A stretch of DNA of 64,000 nucleotides from Kiritimatiellia bacterium (GCA_016296065.1 JAEDKA010000009.1:1-64000), one strand, 5' to 3'; counted from the first letter of the stretch, positions 16,431 to 25,387 are shown. Notes: generated from the sequence alone by a model not told the origin. Numbers and translations: made by a program.

Positions 16431-18407
16431 ATGAAGACAATGAATGGAGACATGAGACAGAAGACGAAAGACGCGATGGTTTCCCTCGTCTCGCGTCTCG
16501 CGTCCATCGTCCTTCTTGCCGTGTCGTCCGCGGTTCCGGCCTCCGCCGCGCGGATTCCGTGGAAGACGCCGACCTACACGCTCGTCGCGCGCGACATGAA
16601 CCTCAGGACGGCGCTCGACACGTTCGCGGTCGCCGAGGGGCTTCCGCTTGTGATGTCCGAGGGCGTGCAGGGCATCTTCTCCGGCGACTTCAAGGACGTT
16701 CCGAGCGGCGAGTTCCTCGACCGCCTCGCGACTGTCCACAACCTGACGTGGTACTACGACGGCACGGCGCTCTACCTCTACGGCGCGGGCGAGGTGCGGA
16801 CGATGCTGGTCGACCTCCAGTACATGAAGGCGGGCGAGGTGCGCGCGATGCTCGCCGAGCTCGGCGTCGAGGATTCGCGCTTTCCGCTGAAGACGACGTC
16901 GGACGACGAGATCATCATGGTGTCCGGCCCGCCGCGCTACGTCGCGCTTGTCGCCGAGCTCATAGCCCGCGCGGACAGCCTGCGCGAGAAGCGCACGCTC
17001 AACGAGGTCGAGGTGAAGCTGTTCCCGCTCATCAACACGTGGGCGGACAACGTGTCGTTCTCCGTGAGCTCCCCCGAGACCTCCGTCACGATCAAGGGCG
17101 TCGCGCGCCTCATCGAGGAGATGATGGCGAACGGCGGCGACATGGCCTTCCGCGAGGCCGGCATAACCAACGTCGCCGAAACGGCGAACGCGCGCGTCGA
17201 GGAGGCGAAGAGCCTTTCGTTCCGTCCGGTGATACGCCCCGAGAACCGCCTCAACGCCGTCCTAGTCCGCGACGTGAGCTCTCGCATGGGCATGTACGAG
17301 AGGCTGATAAAGCAGCTCGACGTCCCTCAGAAGCTCGTGGAGATCGACGTCACCGTGATCGAGCTCTCGAAGAAGGACGCCCTCGACTGGCAGCTTTCGC
17401 TCAAGGCGTCAGGCGCGCACCGCGACATATCCGGCGCGGCGGGGCAGAACGCCGCCAACCTCTTCGAGGCGGCGGACCTCGGCGGCAAGGGGCTCGCCGG
17501 CGCGCTCTCCTACCTCGGCAAGGACGTCCAGGTCTCCGCGTCGCTCACGGCGCTCAAGGAGAAGGGCAAGGCTCGCAGCATCTCCCGCACGTCGCTTCTC
17601 ACCGTCAACAACCTTGCGGCGCAGATGCAGGACTCGCAGAGCTACCATGTCCGCGTGATAGGCACCGAGGTCGCGAACCTCGCCGAGGTCTCCGCCGGGA
17701 CGACGCTCCAGGTGAAGCCGAGGATCGTCGCCGCTCCGTCCACGAACGTCGCGAACCAGGTCTGGCTCTCGCTGCGCCTCGACGACGGCGGCTTCGAGTC
17801 GATCGCGGTCGACTCCATGCCGATGACGCGCAGCTCCACGCTGCAGACGCAGACCGCGGTGTTCGAGGACGAGGCGATCATGCTCGCCGGCTATCTCAGG
17901 GACATCGAGGAGTCCGGCGGGTGGGGCATCCCCTACCTCAGGGACATCCCGTGGATCGGCTGGCTGTTCGGCGGCGCGTCCGTCAAGAAGGAGACCGTCC
18001 AGCGCATGTTCGTGATCACCCCGCACATCGTCGACCTCGACTCCGAGATGCTCGCGCGGCTGCAGTCCACGCGGCTCCGCAACGTCGAGACCGCTGAGGC
18101 GCTCGAGGACGACGCGGAGGCGAGCGACGCCGAGCGCAAGCGCCGCGACCTGGAGCGCGACGACACACGCCGCCGCCGCGAGGAGCGCGACGAGGATGCC
18201 TACGAGCGCCGCGCGGCGGAGATTCACCACGTCCAGGAGCTGCGGAAGATTGAGCGCAAGAGGAAGCGCCGGTACCTTTCGGAGGAGATCGAGGCCTGGA
18301 AGGCGCAGGAGCGCGAGGCCCGCGAGCGGCTCGAGGCGGAGGCGCAGGCCGCAGCCGCCGCGAAGTTCGCCGAGGAGGAGGAGAAGGAGGAGGAGCCTAA
18401 GGAATGA
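16431..18407 (+). CDS. sctC: T3SS outer-membrane secretin SctC
   Basis: The product has 658 residues. The ATG at 16431 has AGGA at 16421-16424. After a signal peptide (ending near VPASA) come the N0/N1-type domains (YTLVARDMNLRTALDTFAVAEGLPLVMSE is the typical N0 start), an N3 domain, and the secretin core at about residues 300-555 (VEIDVTVIELSK, VPILRDIPWIGWLF-like GIPYLRDIPWIGWLFGG). It forms the outer-membrane ring of the injectisome. The roughly 100 residues after the core are an unusual Arg/Glu/Lys-rich helical tail that standard secretins lack. The signal-peptide region is built partly from the GAGACATGAGAC / CTCGCGTCTCGCG repeat (16446-16505). It is coupled to the next gene by an ATGA overlap. 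Confidence 0.9.
   Translation: MKTMNGDMRQKTKDAMVSLVSRLASIVLLAVSSAVPASAARIPWKTPTYTLVARDMNLRTALDTFAVAEGLPLVMSEGVQGIFSGDFKDVPSGEFLDRLATVHNLTWYYDGTALYLYGAGEVRTMLVDLQYMKAGEVRAMLAELGVEDSRFPLKTTSDDEIIMVSGPPRYVALVAELIARADSLREKRTLNEVEVKLFPLINTWADNVSFSVSSPETSVTIKGVARLIEEMMANGGDMAFREAGITNVAETANARVEEAKSLSFRPVIRPENRLNAVLVRDVSSRMGMYERLIKQLDVPQKLVEIDVTVIELSKKDALDWQLSLKASGAHRDISGAAGQNAANLFEAADLGGKGLAGALSYLGKDVQVSASLTALKEKGKARSISRTSLLTVNNLAAQMQDSQSYHVRVIGTEVANLAEVSAGTTLQVKPRIVAAPSTNVANQVWLSLRLDDGGFESIAVDSMPMTRSSTLQTQTAVFEDEAIMLAGYLRDIEESGGWGIPYLRDIPWIGWLFGGASVKKETVQRMFVITPHIVDLDSEMLARLQSTRLRNVETAEALEDDAEASDAERKRRDLERDDTRRRREERDEDAYERRAAEIHHVQELRKIERKRKRRYLSEEIEAWKAQEREARERLEAEAQAAAAAKFAEEEEKEEEPKE
16446..16505 (+). 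repeat. GAGACATGAGAC-type repeat in the sctC signal region
   Basis: GGAGACATGAGAC at 16446-16458 and CTCGTCTCGCGTCTCGCGTC nearby at 16485. The same two half-motifs recur in sctD (about 24145-24205), massively in sctP, and after sctT (35014-35024). Confidence 0.5.
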
Positions 18408-19027
18408 CCGATGCCGCGACGATAGCGGGCGGATTCGCCGAAACCGACGCCGGGACCTATCTTGCTGGTCGCGGACAGCCGGCGGCGTTTCTCGGAGAGG
18501 CCGTGAGGCGCCGCAGGAAGGGCTTCTTCCTGCGCGACCGCGGCTCGCTCGAGCTCGTCGCGACGAACGGACACGCCTGGTTCGCGGACGCGGCGCGTCC
18601 GTTCCTCACGCACATCCCCTGCGCCGCGCCGGTCTGCGCGGTGTCGTCCAAGGTGCTCGTCGCGCCGGAGTCGTCCCGCGCCGGGTCTGAGCTCGTGAAG
18701 GCGATCCCGATGAGCGCCAGGGGCTCGCTCGTCGTCACAAGGTTCGAAAAGGAATGGACCGTCATGGCCACGGCGAGCCGCACGACGCGCATCGCCGTGG
18801 AGGACGGGGCGACGCTGTCGGTCAGGCCCGGGGCGGTCGTCGCGTGGACCGGTCCGCGCCCGACGGGGTACGTCCGCCGCCTCGGGATACTTGACGTGCT
18901 TCTCCCGCGTGCCCCGCGCGACCTCATGCTGCATTTCCACGGGCCGTGCGTCGTCTGGACCGAGGGCTCGCCAAACCTCCAAACCTCCAAACTTCCTAAC
19001 TTCATGCGGAGGGCCTATGGCGTTTGA
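18404..19027 (+). CDS. AIM24-like protein encoded in the T3SS operon
   Basis: The product has 207 residues and no signal peptide. The beta-rich sequence with DGATLSVRPGAVVAWTG and a late HFHGPCVVWTEGSP segment resembles the AIM24 family (TIGR00266), beta-prism-like proteins of unclear role. It starts in an ATGA overlap with sctC and ends inside the start of sctW. Its last 20 or so residues are encoded by the CCAAACCT repeat tract at 18971-19003 and by the sctW ribosome site, so the original stop was probably earlier. Such a gene is not a standard Ysc component. Family assignment is moderate. Confidence 0.6.
   Translation: MTDAATIAGGFAETDAGTYLAGRGQPAAFLGEAVRRRRKGFFLRDRGSLELVATNGHAWFADAARPFLTHIPCAAPVCAVSSKVLVAPESSRAGSELVKAIPMSARGSLVVTRFEKEWTVMATASRTTRIAVEDGATLSVRPGAVVAWTGPRPTGYVRRLGILDVLLPRAPRDLMLHFHGPCVVWTEGSPNLQTSKLPNFMRRAYGV
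18971..19003 (+). repeat. CCAAACTT-type tandem repeat tract A
   Basis: Four imperfect copies of a CCAAACCT/CCAAACTT unit of about 8 bases, lying 14 bases before the sctW start and in frame at the end of the AIM24-like gene. Confidence 0.75.
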
Positions 19028-20213
19028 CGCGGCACAGATTCTCCGGCAGACGTACGCGGCGGGAGCGGAGGCGGCGCAGATGGCGCAGAGCCTCGCCCGC
19101 GCCGAGCCCGCGCCCGCGCAGGTGCAGCGCGGCGAGCTGAACGGCACGTCCTTCGTCGTCGAGAGCGATCCGCTGGCCGAGCTCCAGGACTCGATGGAGG
19201 AGCTTTCGTTCCAGTTCGAGGAGAAGACGGCGAAGAAGGTGGCGGACCGCAAGATGGGGCAGATGCAGGGCCTGCGCTCGTCCTTCGTAAAGGCCCTCGA
19301 GGCGTGGAACGCCATGATGCCGGACATGCCCGGCCGCGAGCGCATACAGAAGTTCATGCAGGACATCCGCGAGATGATGCGCTCCGGAACGCAGCCGGAC
19401 GCGGACGGACTGCTGCGCGGGCTTGCCCGCGAGTCGACGGATCCGAGCCACCAGTTCGCCATGCTCGACATCCTCGAGCAGATGCTAGGCGAGGGCGAGA
19501 CGGAGCTCCGCGAGCTTGTGCGCCAGGCGCGCTCGCAGCTGATGGAGGCGAAGGGCGCGGAGATCAAGGCCGGCATCAACCTCGCTGAGGAGGTCAACGC
19601 GCGCGCCTCGTCGCCCGGCGAGATGCAGGAGCTGCGCGACATGTACCGCAGTGAGGTGATCGGCTTCACGAAGCCGCAGGACTGCTTCCGCTCGCTCATG
19701 GCGAACCGCGGCCCGGGTGCGCTGCAGGACGCGATATCGTTCCTCATCGCGGGCTGCGGCGCTGATTTGAAGTCGTCGTCTCCGTCGATGGAGTCCGCCG
19801 CGCTCGGGCGCATCCTGACCGATCTCGGATGCGTGCAGACGCTCCAGACCGTCCTAGAGAGCCTCACCCAGCTCGGCGCGCGCATGGGCCGCGAGTTCGG
19901 CGAGCCGTGCCAGCTGAACGGAGAGCAGCTCACCGGACGCATCCTCGACCTCACGGAGCAGGCGTACGTCGCCGCGGCGGCGGTCGCGCACCTGATCGGG
20001 GACTGCGGCATGCGGAAGCTCCTCGCGCAGATGGACTTCGCGCGCGAGCTGACGCGGCTGTTCCGCAGGCTCTCCCCCCGCCTCTTCTCGAACGAGGGCG
20101 ACCGCCAGCGCCTCGTCGAGGCGGCTCAGGAGCACCTCGACGGACTCATCGCGGAGGAGAACGAGGAGATCGACGCCGACGACGGCAAGGAGGAAATGGA
20201 GGTGGCGTCATGA
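19017..20213 (+). CDS. sctW: T3SS gatekeeper SctW (YopN/MxiC/HrpJ family, with TyeA part)
   Basis: The product has about 398 residues. The ATG at 19017 has GGAGGG at 19008-19013. It is a helical protein with the HrpJ/YopN-type region (about 50-270) and a C-terminal TyeA-like region (about 290-375), fused in one chain as in many SctW proteins. SctW controls the switch from translocator to effector secretion at the cytoplasmic face of the export gate. Neighbours fit: a SycN-like chaperone overlaps its end (ATGA) and the export gate gene sctV follows. The acidic tail EENEEIDADDGKEEMEV is not conserved in families I know. Confidence 0.8.
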   Translation: MAFDAAQILRQTYAAGAEAAQMAQSLARAEPAPAQVQRGELNGTSFVVESDPLAELQDSMEELSFQFEEKTAKKVADRKMGQMQGLRSSFVKALEAWNAMMPDMPGRERIQKFMQDIREMMRSGTQPDADGLLRGLARESTDPSHQFAMLDILEQMLGEGETELRELVRQARSQLMEAKGAEIKAGINLAEEVNARASSPGEMQELRDMYRSEVIGFTKPQDCFRSLMANRGPGALQDAISFLIAGCGADLKSSSPSMESAALGRILTDLGCVQTLQTVLESLTQLGARMGREFGEPCQLNGEQLTGRILDLTEQAYVAAAAVAHLIGDCGMRKLLAQMDFARELTRLFRRLSPRLFSNEGDRQRLVEAAQEHLDGLIAEENEEIDADDGKEEMEVAS

Positions 20214-20593
20214 GGGCTCCGAACTGGATAGAGTCCGTCGTGCGGGACTTCGGACGCGGCGCGGGGATCGCCGACTTCGCGCTCAACGACCGCGGAGCGG
20301 CGGCGTTCCGCTTCGAGAACGGCTTTTCGCTCAGGTTCGAGTACCGCGGCGGCGAGCTTGTGGTGATGGTGACGGTGCCGGCAGCGAACAGCCCCGCGTC
20401 CGCGCGGCGGCTGCTTTCGTACTCCCATCCCGACGCGAGGTACGGAGTGCGCGCGAGGGCGTGCTACCTCGCGAAGTCCGGCTGCGCCGCGTTCGTCGCG
20501 CGCATGGCGGACCAGGAGGTGACGATGCCGGCGCTCAACGCGGCGTTCGGCGCGCTGTGGCGCGTGGCCACGGAATTCGGAGGTGCCGCATGA
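20210..20593 (+). CDS. probable T3SS chaperone (SycN/YscB-like)
   Basis: The product has 127 residues. The ATG at 20210 overlaps the sctW stop. Two beta strands (AAFRFENGFSLRFEYRGGELVVMVTVP) and flanking helices fit a class I T3SS chaperone. In Ysc systems the YopN gatekeeper is served by the SycN/YscB pair encoded near it, which makes this a good candidate for the SctW chaperone. The assignment is based on size, predicted fold and position. Confidence 0.6.
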   Translation: MRAPNWIESVVRDFGRGAGIADFALNDRGAAAFRFENGFSLRFEYRGGELVVMVTVPAANSPASARRLLSYSHPDARYGVRARACYLAKSGCAAFVARMADQEVTMPALNAAFGALWRVATEFGGAA

Positions 20594-20976
20594 GCCTTGG
20601 AGTGTCGCGCACTACGGAGCCCCTGAGCTTCAACACTGGAATCGGCAGCGCCTCGTTCGCCGAGGTGATGGACACGCCGTCGGCGGGAGAGCCGCAGAAG
20701 TCGCTCCTCCCTGGCTCGACTACCGTGACCCAGGCCGTGGACGCGCTCTTCCCGACGGACCGCGCGGTGAGGGACGAGGTGATGTCCGCCCTCGTGGCGG
20801 GCAACACGGCCTACCTGCGCACGCCCGGCGGATTCAACGAGACGGCGCGGCGCGCAGCGCGCACGCTGCGCGAGAACCGCACCCCGGCGTCCGACGGCGC
20901 CGCGCGGGAGATAGAGACGCTGCTCGCGGACACCGACCTCTTCGAGCACTACAGGATGGCGCTGCTGGAAACGTAG
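20590..20976 (+). CDS. SctX-like T3SS protein (tentative)
   Basis: The product has 128 residues. The ATG at 20590 overlaps the preceding stop (ATGA). The N-terminus is Ser/Thr-rich and disordered, as in secreted T3SS parts. The C-terminal half is helical (ALFPTDRAVRDEVMSALVAG, then IETLLADTDLFEHYRMALLE). In Yersinia the small YscX lies between the gatekeeper genes and yscV, exactly this slot. No motif is decisive. No YscY partner gene is seen nearby. Confidence 0.5.
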   Translation: MSLGVSRTTEPLSFNTGIGSASFAEVMDTPSAGEPQKSLLPGSTTVTQAVDALFPTDRAVRDEVMSALVAGNTAYLRTPGGFNETARRAARTLRENRTPASDGAAREIETLLADTDLFEHYRMALLET

Positions 20977-21018
20977 CAATGGTGAATGAAGAACCATTAA
21001 TGAACGGTTGAGAAAGAG

Positions 21019-23109
21019 ATGACAAGCAAACTGACAAACTTCTCGAATGTCTTCTCCAGGTTCGGAGACCTGGTGCTGGCCTTCCTCGTGGTCTGCATCA
21101 TCGGCCTGCTCATCATCCCGCTTCCGACGCCGATGGTGGACCTTCTCATCTCCATCAACCTGATGATATCGACGGTTATGCTGATGCTCTCGCTCTACCT
21201 GCCGCGGGCGCTCGCGTTCTCGACCTTCCCGTCGATGCTCCTCTTCACGACGCTGTACCGCCTCGCGCTCAACGTGACGACGACGAGGCTCATCCTGCTG
21301 AAGGCGGACGCCGGCGAGATCATCTACACGTTCGGCAACTTCGTCGTGGGCGGCAACTTCGTCGTGGGCGCGGTGATCTTCCTCATCATCACGATCGTAC
21401 AGTTCGTCGTCATCGCGAAGGGCGCGGAGCGAGTCTCCGAGGTCGCCGCGCGATTCACCCTCGACGCGATGCCCGGCAAGCAGATGTCCATCGACGCCGA
21501 CCTCCGCGCGGGCGCGATAGACCAGGACACGGCGAAGCAGCGCCGCACGGAGCTCGCCAAGGAGTCCCAGCTGTACGGCGCGATGGACGGCGCGATGAAG
21601 TTCGTCAAGGGCGACGCGATCGCGGGCCTCATCATGACGGCGATCAACATCGTTGGCGGCATCTGCGTCGGCGTGTTCATGAACGGCAAGGACGTCGGCT
21701 GGGCGGTCACGCGCTACGGCATCCTCACGATCGGCGACGGCCTCGTGTCGCAGATCCCCGCGCTTCTCGTCTCGATCACGTCCGGCGTCATCGTAACGCG
21801 AGTCGGAGACGTGGACAACAAGCCGCTCGGACAGGACATCATCGACCAGTTCTTCGCGCAGCCCAAGGCGATCCTCCTCGGCGCGGTCATGCTCGTTGCG
21901 ATCGGGCTCATCCCGGGCTTCCCGAAGATCCAGATTTTCGGACTCGCCCTGTTCGTGGCGGCAGTCGGGTACAGCCTCTTCCTGAAGGCGAAGATCGAGA
22001 AGGCGCGCGCCGAGAAGGCGGAGGATCCGCTCGCCGCCGCCGCGCCTTCCGAGGGCAGCGCGCCGCGCCCGAAGAAGAAGGACGGAGACGACTTCTCGAT
22101 GGTGACGCCGCTCACCGTCGACATAGACGCGGACATCCGCGGCGCGCTCTCCTACGAGGCGCTGAACGACCAGATAATGTCCATACGCCGCGCGCTCTAC
22201 CACGACCTCGGCGTGCCGTTCCCTGGCATCAACCTCTCGCTCAACCCCGCGCTCAAGGAAGGGCGCTACCGCCTGCTCGTCAACGAGGTGCCGGTTTCGG
22301 AGGGCGTGCTGCGCAAGGGCTACATCTTCGCGCTCGAGTCGCCCGAGAACCTGACGGCCACGGGAATCGAGTTCGATGGCGGCAAGCCGTTCCTCTCCGG
22401 ATACGAGACGTGCTGGGTCAAGGAGGGCGACAAGGCGAAGCTGGACGAGTCGGGCGTGCGCTCGCTCGACCTCGGCGGGGTCCTCTCGTACCACCTCTCC
22501 AGCGTCCTCCGCCGCTACGCGCACGAGTTCCTGTCGCTGCAGGAGACGCGGCTTCTCTTCGACCACATGGAGAAGGAGGCTCCCGAGCTCGTCAAGGAGG
22601 TGCAGCGCGTGCTGCCGCTCCAGAAGATCACGGACGTCCTCCAGCGCCTCGTGCAGGAGGGCATCTGCATCCGCGACCTCAAGCGCATCACGCAGACGCT
22701 CATCGAGTGGGGCCAGAAGGAGAAGGATTCCGTCCTCCTCGTCGAATACGTGCGCTCCGCGCTCTCGCGCTACATCTCGTACAAGTTCTCGGGCGGACAG
22801 AACATCGTCGCCGCCTATCTGCTCGATCCGTCGCTCGAGGAGAAGATCAGGAAGTCCGTCCGCCAGACGTCCTCCGGCTCCTACCTCGCCATGGACCCCG
22901 CGACCGTCCGCGCGATCCTCGCCGTCGTCAAGCGCACCATAGGCGACCTGTCGAAGATCCCGCAGAAGCCGGTCATCATCGTTTCCGTGGACATCCGCCG
23001 CTACTTCCGCAAGATGATCGAGAAGGACTGGTACGAGCTGCCCGTCCTCTCGTTCCAGGAGCTGAGCGCAGAAATCAACATTCAACCACTAGGGAGGCTA
23101 AAGCTGTGA
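21019..23109 (+). CDS. sctV: T3SS major export gate protein SctV (FlhA/YscV family)
   Basis: The product has 696 residues, the normal family length. The N-terminal part has about eight membrane helices, beginning with DLVLAFLVVCIIGLLIIPLP and including the conserved LPRALAFSTFPSMLLFTTLYRLALNV and GDAIAGLIMTAINIVGG regions. A linker (about 330-360) leads to the cytoplasmic ring domain. It forms the nonameric gate that receives substrates and couples to the proton motive force. AAAGAG precedes the ATG. A long open frame on the opposite strand is a composition artefact. Confidence 0.95.
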   Translation: MTSKLTNFSNVFSRFGDLVLAFLVVCIIGLLIIPLPTPMVDLLISINLMISTVMLMLSLYLPRALAFSTFPSMLLFTTLYRLALNVTTTRLILLKADAGEIIYTFGNFVVGGNFVVGAVIFLIITIVQFVVIAKGAERVSEVAARFTLDAMPGKQMSIDADLRAGAIDQDTAKQRRTELAKESQLYGAMDGAMKFVKGDAIAGLIMTAINIVGGICVGVFMNGKDVGWAVTRYGILTIGDGLVSQIPALLVSITSGVIVTRVGDVDNKPLGQDIIDQFFAQPKAILLGAVMLVAIGLIPGFPKIQIFGLALFVAAVGYSLFLKAKIEKARAEKAEDPLAAAAPSEGSAPRPKKKDGDDFSMVTPLTVDIDADIRGALSYEALNDQIMSIRRALYHDLGVPFPGINLSLNPALKEGRYRLLVNEVPVSEGVLRKGYIFALESPENLTATGIEFDGGKPFLSGYETCWVKEGDKAKLDESGVRSLDLGGVLSYHLSSVLRRYAHEFLSLQETRLLFDHMEKEAPELVKEVQRVLPLQKITDVLQRLVQEGICIRDLKRITQTLIEWGQKEKDSVLLVEYVRSALSRYISYKFSGGQNIVAAYLLDPSLEEKIRKSVRQTSSGSYLAMDPATVRAILAVVKRTIGDLSKIPQKPVIIVSVDIRRYFRKMIEKDWYELPVLSFQELSAEINIQPLGRLKL

Positions 23110-23111
23110 TG

Positions 23112-23162
23112 CTCCAAACTTCCAAACCTCTAACCCTCTAAACTTCCAAACCTCCAAACTTC
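23112..23162 (+). repeat. CCAAACTT-type tandem repeat tract B
   Basis: About six imperfect units (CCAAACTT, CCAAACCT, TAACCCTC) fill the whole sctV-sctD gap and end 5 bases before the sctD ATG, leaving no conventional ribosome-binding site. Confidence 0.8.
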
Positions 23163-23167
23163 AATCA

Positions 23168-24400
23168 ATGGGTTTTCTATTAAAGATAGTCGAAGGTCCG
23201 AACAAGGGCGCGGAAATCGCGCTCGTGGAGGGCGTTTCCGTCACGCTCGGAAAGGGCGACGACTGCGACGTCATCCTCGCGGACCCCACGTTGCCGGACG
23301 ATCCCGCGACCGTCGCCGCCGCGCCGGACGGAGTGACGTTCGACGGAAGCCCCCTTGCGCCGTTTCAGGTCGTGACTCGCGGCGCGACGTCGTTCGCGGT
23401 CGGACCGTCCGACCAGCCGTGGGGCGAGCTCAAGTGGGGGAACGAGGAGCCGGCGGCGGAAAACGCGGCAGACAACGGCGCGTCCCATGACTCGAGTCCC
23501 GCGCCCACCGCAGCCCCCGCGTCCCCCGAGCCTTCGGGCGCCGACGAAGCCCCCGCGGAGAAGAAGAGCCGCCGCGGCTGCCTCGGCTGTCTCGTTGCGC
23601 TTGTCGTCCTCCTTGTCGTGCTTGCGCTTCTTGCGTTCTTCCTCAGGGACAGGCCGCAGGGCGAGAAGGTCTGGGCGTGGACTACGAACACGGTGTCGGG
23701 GGTCTGCGAGCGCCGGTTGGTTGCATCGGAACGGGACGGAGCCGGCGCGAACGCCGCGCTCACTCTGTCGGGCGTCGTAGAGCGCCATGCGCTCGCCACG
23801 ACGAACAGAAACTCGCGCGAAGTCCTCGTCGGAGACTTCGCGACGCGCGCCGAGCGCCTTGTCGCGACTGCGGAGGCGTATGCGGCTAAGCCCGGGGTAG
23901 AGCTCGACTTCTGCGACGACGAGACGCTGAAGACGGCGGCGGAGGACACGCTCGCGATGCTGTCGGAGAAGGAACTGCGCGTCGTCGCCGCGACGAACCG
24001 CGTCGTCGCGCTTTCCGGCAGGGCGCGGCGCATCCGCCGCGCCATCGAGGCGCTTTCCGCCGACCTGCCGAAGCTGAGGAACGTCGACGTCTCGGACGTG
24101 ACGCTCGTCGACGGCGCGCTTGGCGCCGCGGCTGGCGTGGATGGGCGTGAGACGGCAGGCGATGGACGCGATGCGGCGCCCGCGTCTCATGTCTCGCGTC
24201 TGGCGGCCAGGGCATCGGCGTCGGCAAAGCCCGCTCTTCCCGTGTGCGGAATCCTCACTACGCCGTATCCGTGCCTCGTGCTCCGCAGCGGCGCGCGGGT
24301 GCTGGAGGGCGCGTCGGTGGGAGACAGCGTGGTTGTGAAGATCGAGGCGGACGCTGTGACGGTGACGAATGCGACAGGGAGGTTTGTGTGGAAGCCGTGA
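23168..24400 (+). CDS. sctD: T3SS inner-membrane ring protein SctD
   Basis: The product has 410 residues. Residues 1-90 resemble a FHA domain (MGFLLKIVEGPNKGAEIAL, then LGKGDDCDVILAD). A Pro/Ala linker, one membrane helix (about 139-159) and a periplasmic region with BON-like ring-building domains follow. It forms the inner-membrane ring connecting SctJ to the secretin. Residues about 325-345 (GRETAGDGRDAAP then SHVSRLAARAS) are encoded by the GAGAC/CGTCTC repeat family (24145-24205). This looks like an in-frame insertion between the ring domains. It is followed by a GTGA-overlapping gene. Confidence 0.85.
   Translation: MGFLLKIVEGPNKGAEIALVEGVSVTLGKGDDCDVILADPTLPDDPATVAAAPDGVTFDGSPLAPFQVVTRGATSFAVGPSDQPWGELKWGNEEPAAENAADNGASHDSSPAPTAAPASPEPSGADEAPAEKKSRRGCLGCLVALVVLLVVLALLAFFLRDRPQGEKVWAWTTNTVSGVCERRLVASERDGAGANAALTLSGVVERHALATTNRNSREVLVGDFATRAERLVATAEAYAAKPGVELDFCDDETLKTAAEDTLAMLSEKELRVVAATNRVVALSGRARRIRRAIEALSADLPKLRNVDVSDVTLVDGALGAAAGVDGRETAGDGRDAAPASHVSRLAARASASAKPALPVCGILTTPYPCLVLRSGARVLEGASVGDSVVVKIEADAVTVTNATGRFVWKP
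24145..24205 (+). repeat. GAGACATGAGAC-type repeat inside sctD
   Basis: GCGTGAGACGG at about 24145 and CGTCTCATGTCTCGCGTCTG at 24183 are the two half-motifs of the family that dominates sctP. They keep the reading frame. Confidence 0.55.
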
Positions 24401-24630
24401 GGGAACCAATAAGGCTTCTTGAGATAGAGAAGGAGCTGGCGGGGCCGGAGAAGGAATCGGCCCTCGCCAGGTACGACGCCGTTCTCGTGGCGCTCGAGAG
24501 GCGCATAGAAGCGGCGATGAAGGAAGGTCTGCCGCCGGAGGAGTATCCGGCGGTGGAGGCGCTGAGGGAGGCCAACACCCTCGCAAGGAAGATTTTGCGG
24601 CTGACCGTCCGGGTGGGCGGCAAGCCGTGA
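24397..24630 (+). CDS. SctE-like small T3SS protein (needle co-chaperone candidate)
   Basis: GTG at 24397 overlaps the sctD stop (GTGA) and gives 77 residues. The product is almost entirely helical (PIRLLEIEKELAG, ALERRIEAAMKEG, VEALREANTLARKILRL), fitting a helical hairpin. In Ysc systems YscE lies between yscD and yscF and, with YscG, keeps the needle subunit soluble. Here the gene is in that slot and an SctG-like TPR gene follows sctF. Sequence similarity alone would not identify it. Confidence 0.6.
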   Translation: MREPIRLLEIEKELAGPEKESALARYDAVLVALERRIEAAMKEGLPPEEYPAVEALREANTLARKILRLTVRVGGKP

Positions 24631-24683
24631 AGGCGTAGCCGAAAGGCGACGTTCAACGACAAACAAAAAAAGGAACAGACAAA

Positions 24684-25019
24684 ATGGCAACGATAAGCCC
24701 GCTGGCACCGGTGACGAACGACATCGAGAGTCCCGGAATCAAGGACATGAATGCGCACTTCACGCGCACTACGGACATCGAGGGCGGAAACTTCATCCAC
24801 ACCGACTCGGTGTACAATGCGCTGTTCAACGCGGCGTCCGCGATGGAGCGCCGTCTGAAGGAGTCGCTGGAGAACTACCAGGAGCACCCGGACGTGCAGG
24901 CCAACCTGCAGCAGCTGCAGTACGACCTGCAGCAGTGGAACCTCGCGCTCACGACGATGACGAACATCAACAAGAACATGGGCGACGCGCTCAACTCGAT
25001 CGCCTCCAACTTCCGCTGA
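24684..25019 (+). CDS. sctF: T3SS needle subunit SctF
   Basis: The product has 111 residues, slightly longer than usual because of an N-terminal extension of about 30. The C-terminal half is the typical helical hairpin (FNAASAMERRLKESLENYQEHPDV, QQLQYDLQQWNLALTTMTNINKNMGDALNSIASNFR), with the P(D/S) turn between helices and the conserved W. It polymerises into the external needle. AAAGGA lies upstream. A TGATG overlap couples it to the next gene. Confidence 0.85.
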   Translation: MATISPLAPVTNDIESPGIKDMNAHFTRTTDIEGGNFIHTDSVYNALFNAASAMERRLKESLENYQEHPDVQANLQQLQYDLQQWNLALTTMTNINKNMGDALNSIASNFR

Positions 25020-25387
25020 TGCTCGACCTTTCGGGAGAAGAGGCGAGACTGTTGTTGAACGTCGCCCTGATGGCGACAGGGCAGAACCGCTTCCGGTCCG
25101 CCGCGAAGATACTCGCGGCGCTGGGGCGGTTCCGTCCCGGGGAGGCGTCCGTCGCTTCGGCGAACGCCATCCTCTTCATCAGCATGCTCGACTTCCAGGG
25201 CGCGGTGGACTATCTCGACCGCGAGGCGATTCCGCGCTTTCCGGACGCTCCCATGCTCAAGGCGTTCAAGGGAATGGCGCTCCTCAGGATGAACCGTCCG
25301 TCGGAGGCCAGAATCCCGCTCGAGGAGGCAGCCAACCAGTCCGCCGATCCAGCGGCGGCGCAACTAGCAAAGGATCTTTTGTCATGA
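25019..25387 (+). CDS. sctG: TPR-type needle chaperone SctG
   Basis: The product has 122 residues. The ATG at 25019 shares bases with the sctF stop (TGATG). The helical repeats (EEARLLLNVALMATGQNRFRSAAKIL, ANAILFISMLDFQGAVDYL, LKAFKGMALLRMNRPSEARIPL) form three TPR-like pairs, as in YscG and CesD-type chaperones. In Ysc systems YscG and YscE hold YscF. Position directly after sctF supports this. Confidence 0.75.
   Translation: MLDLSGEEARLLLNVALMATGQNRFRSAAKILAALGRFRPGEASVASANAILFISMLDFQGAVDYLDREAIPRFPDAPMLKAFKGMALLRMNRPSEARIPLEEAANQSADPAAAQLAKDLLS

Noticed and set aside
16559..18097. Alternative-frame open reading frame inside sctC
   Set aside because: Arg/Ala-rich shadow; the secretin frame carries all conserved motifs.
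20464..23085. Very long open frame (over 870 codons) on the minus strand opposite sctV
   Set aside because: Its translation is dominated by Arg, Asp, Glu and Val with no domain. It is the usual shadow of a GC-rich gene and sctV on the plus strand is unmistakable.
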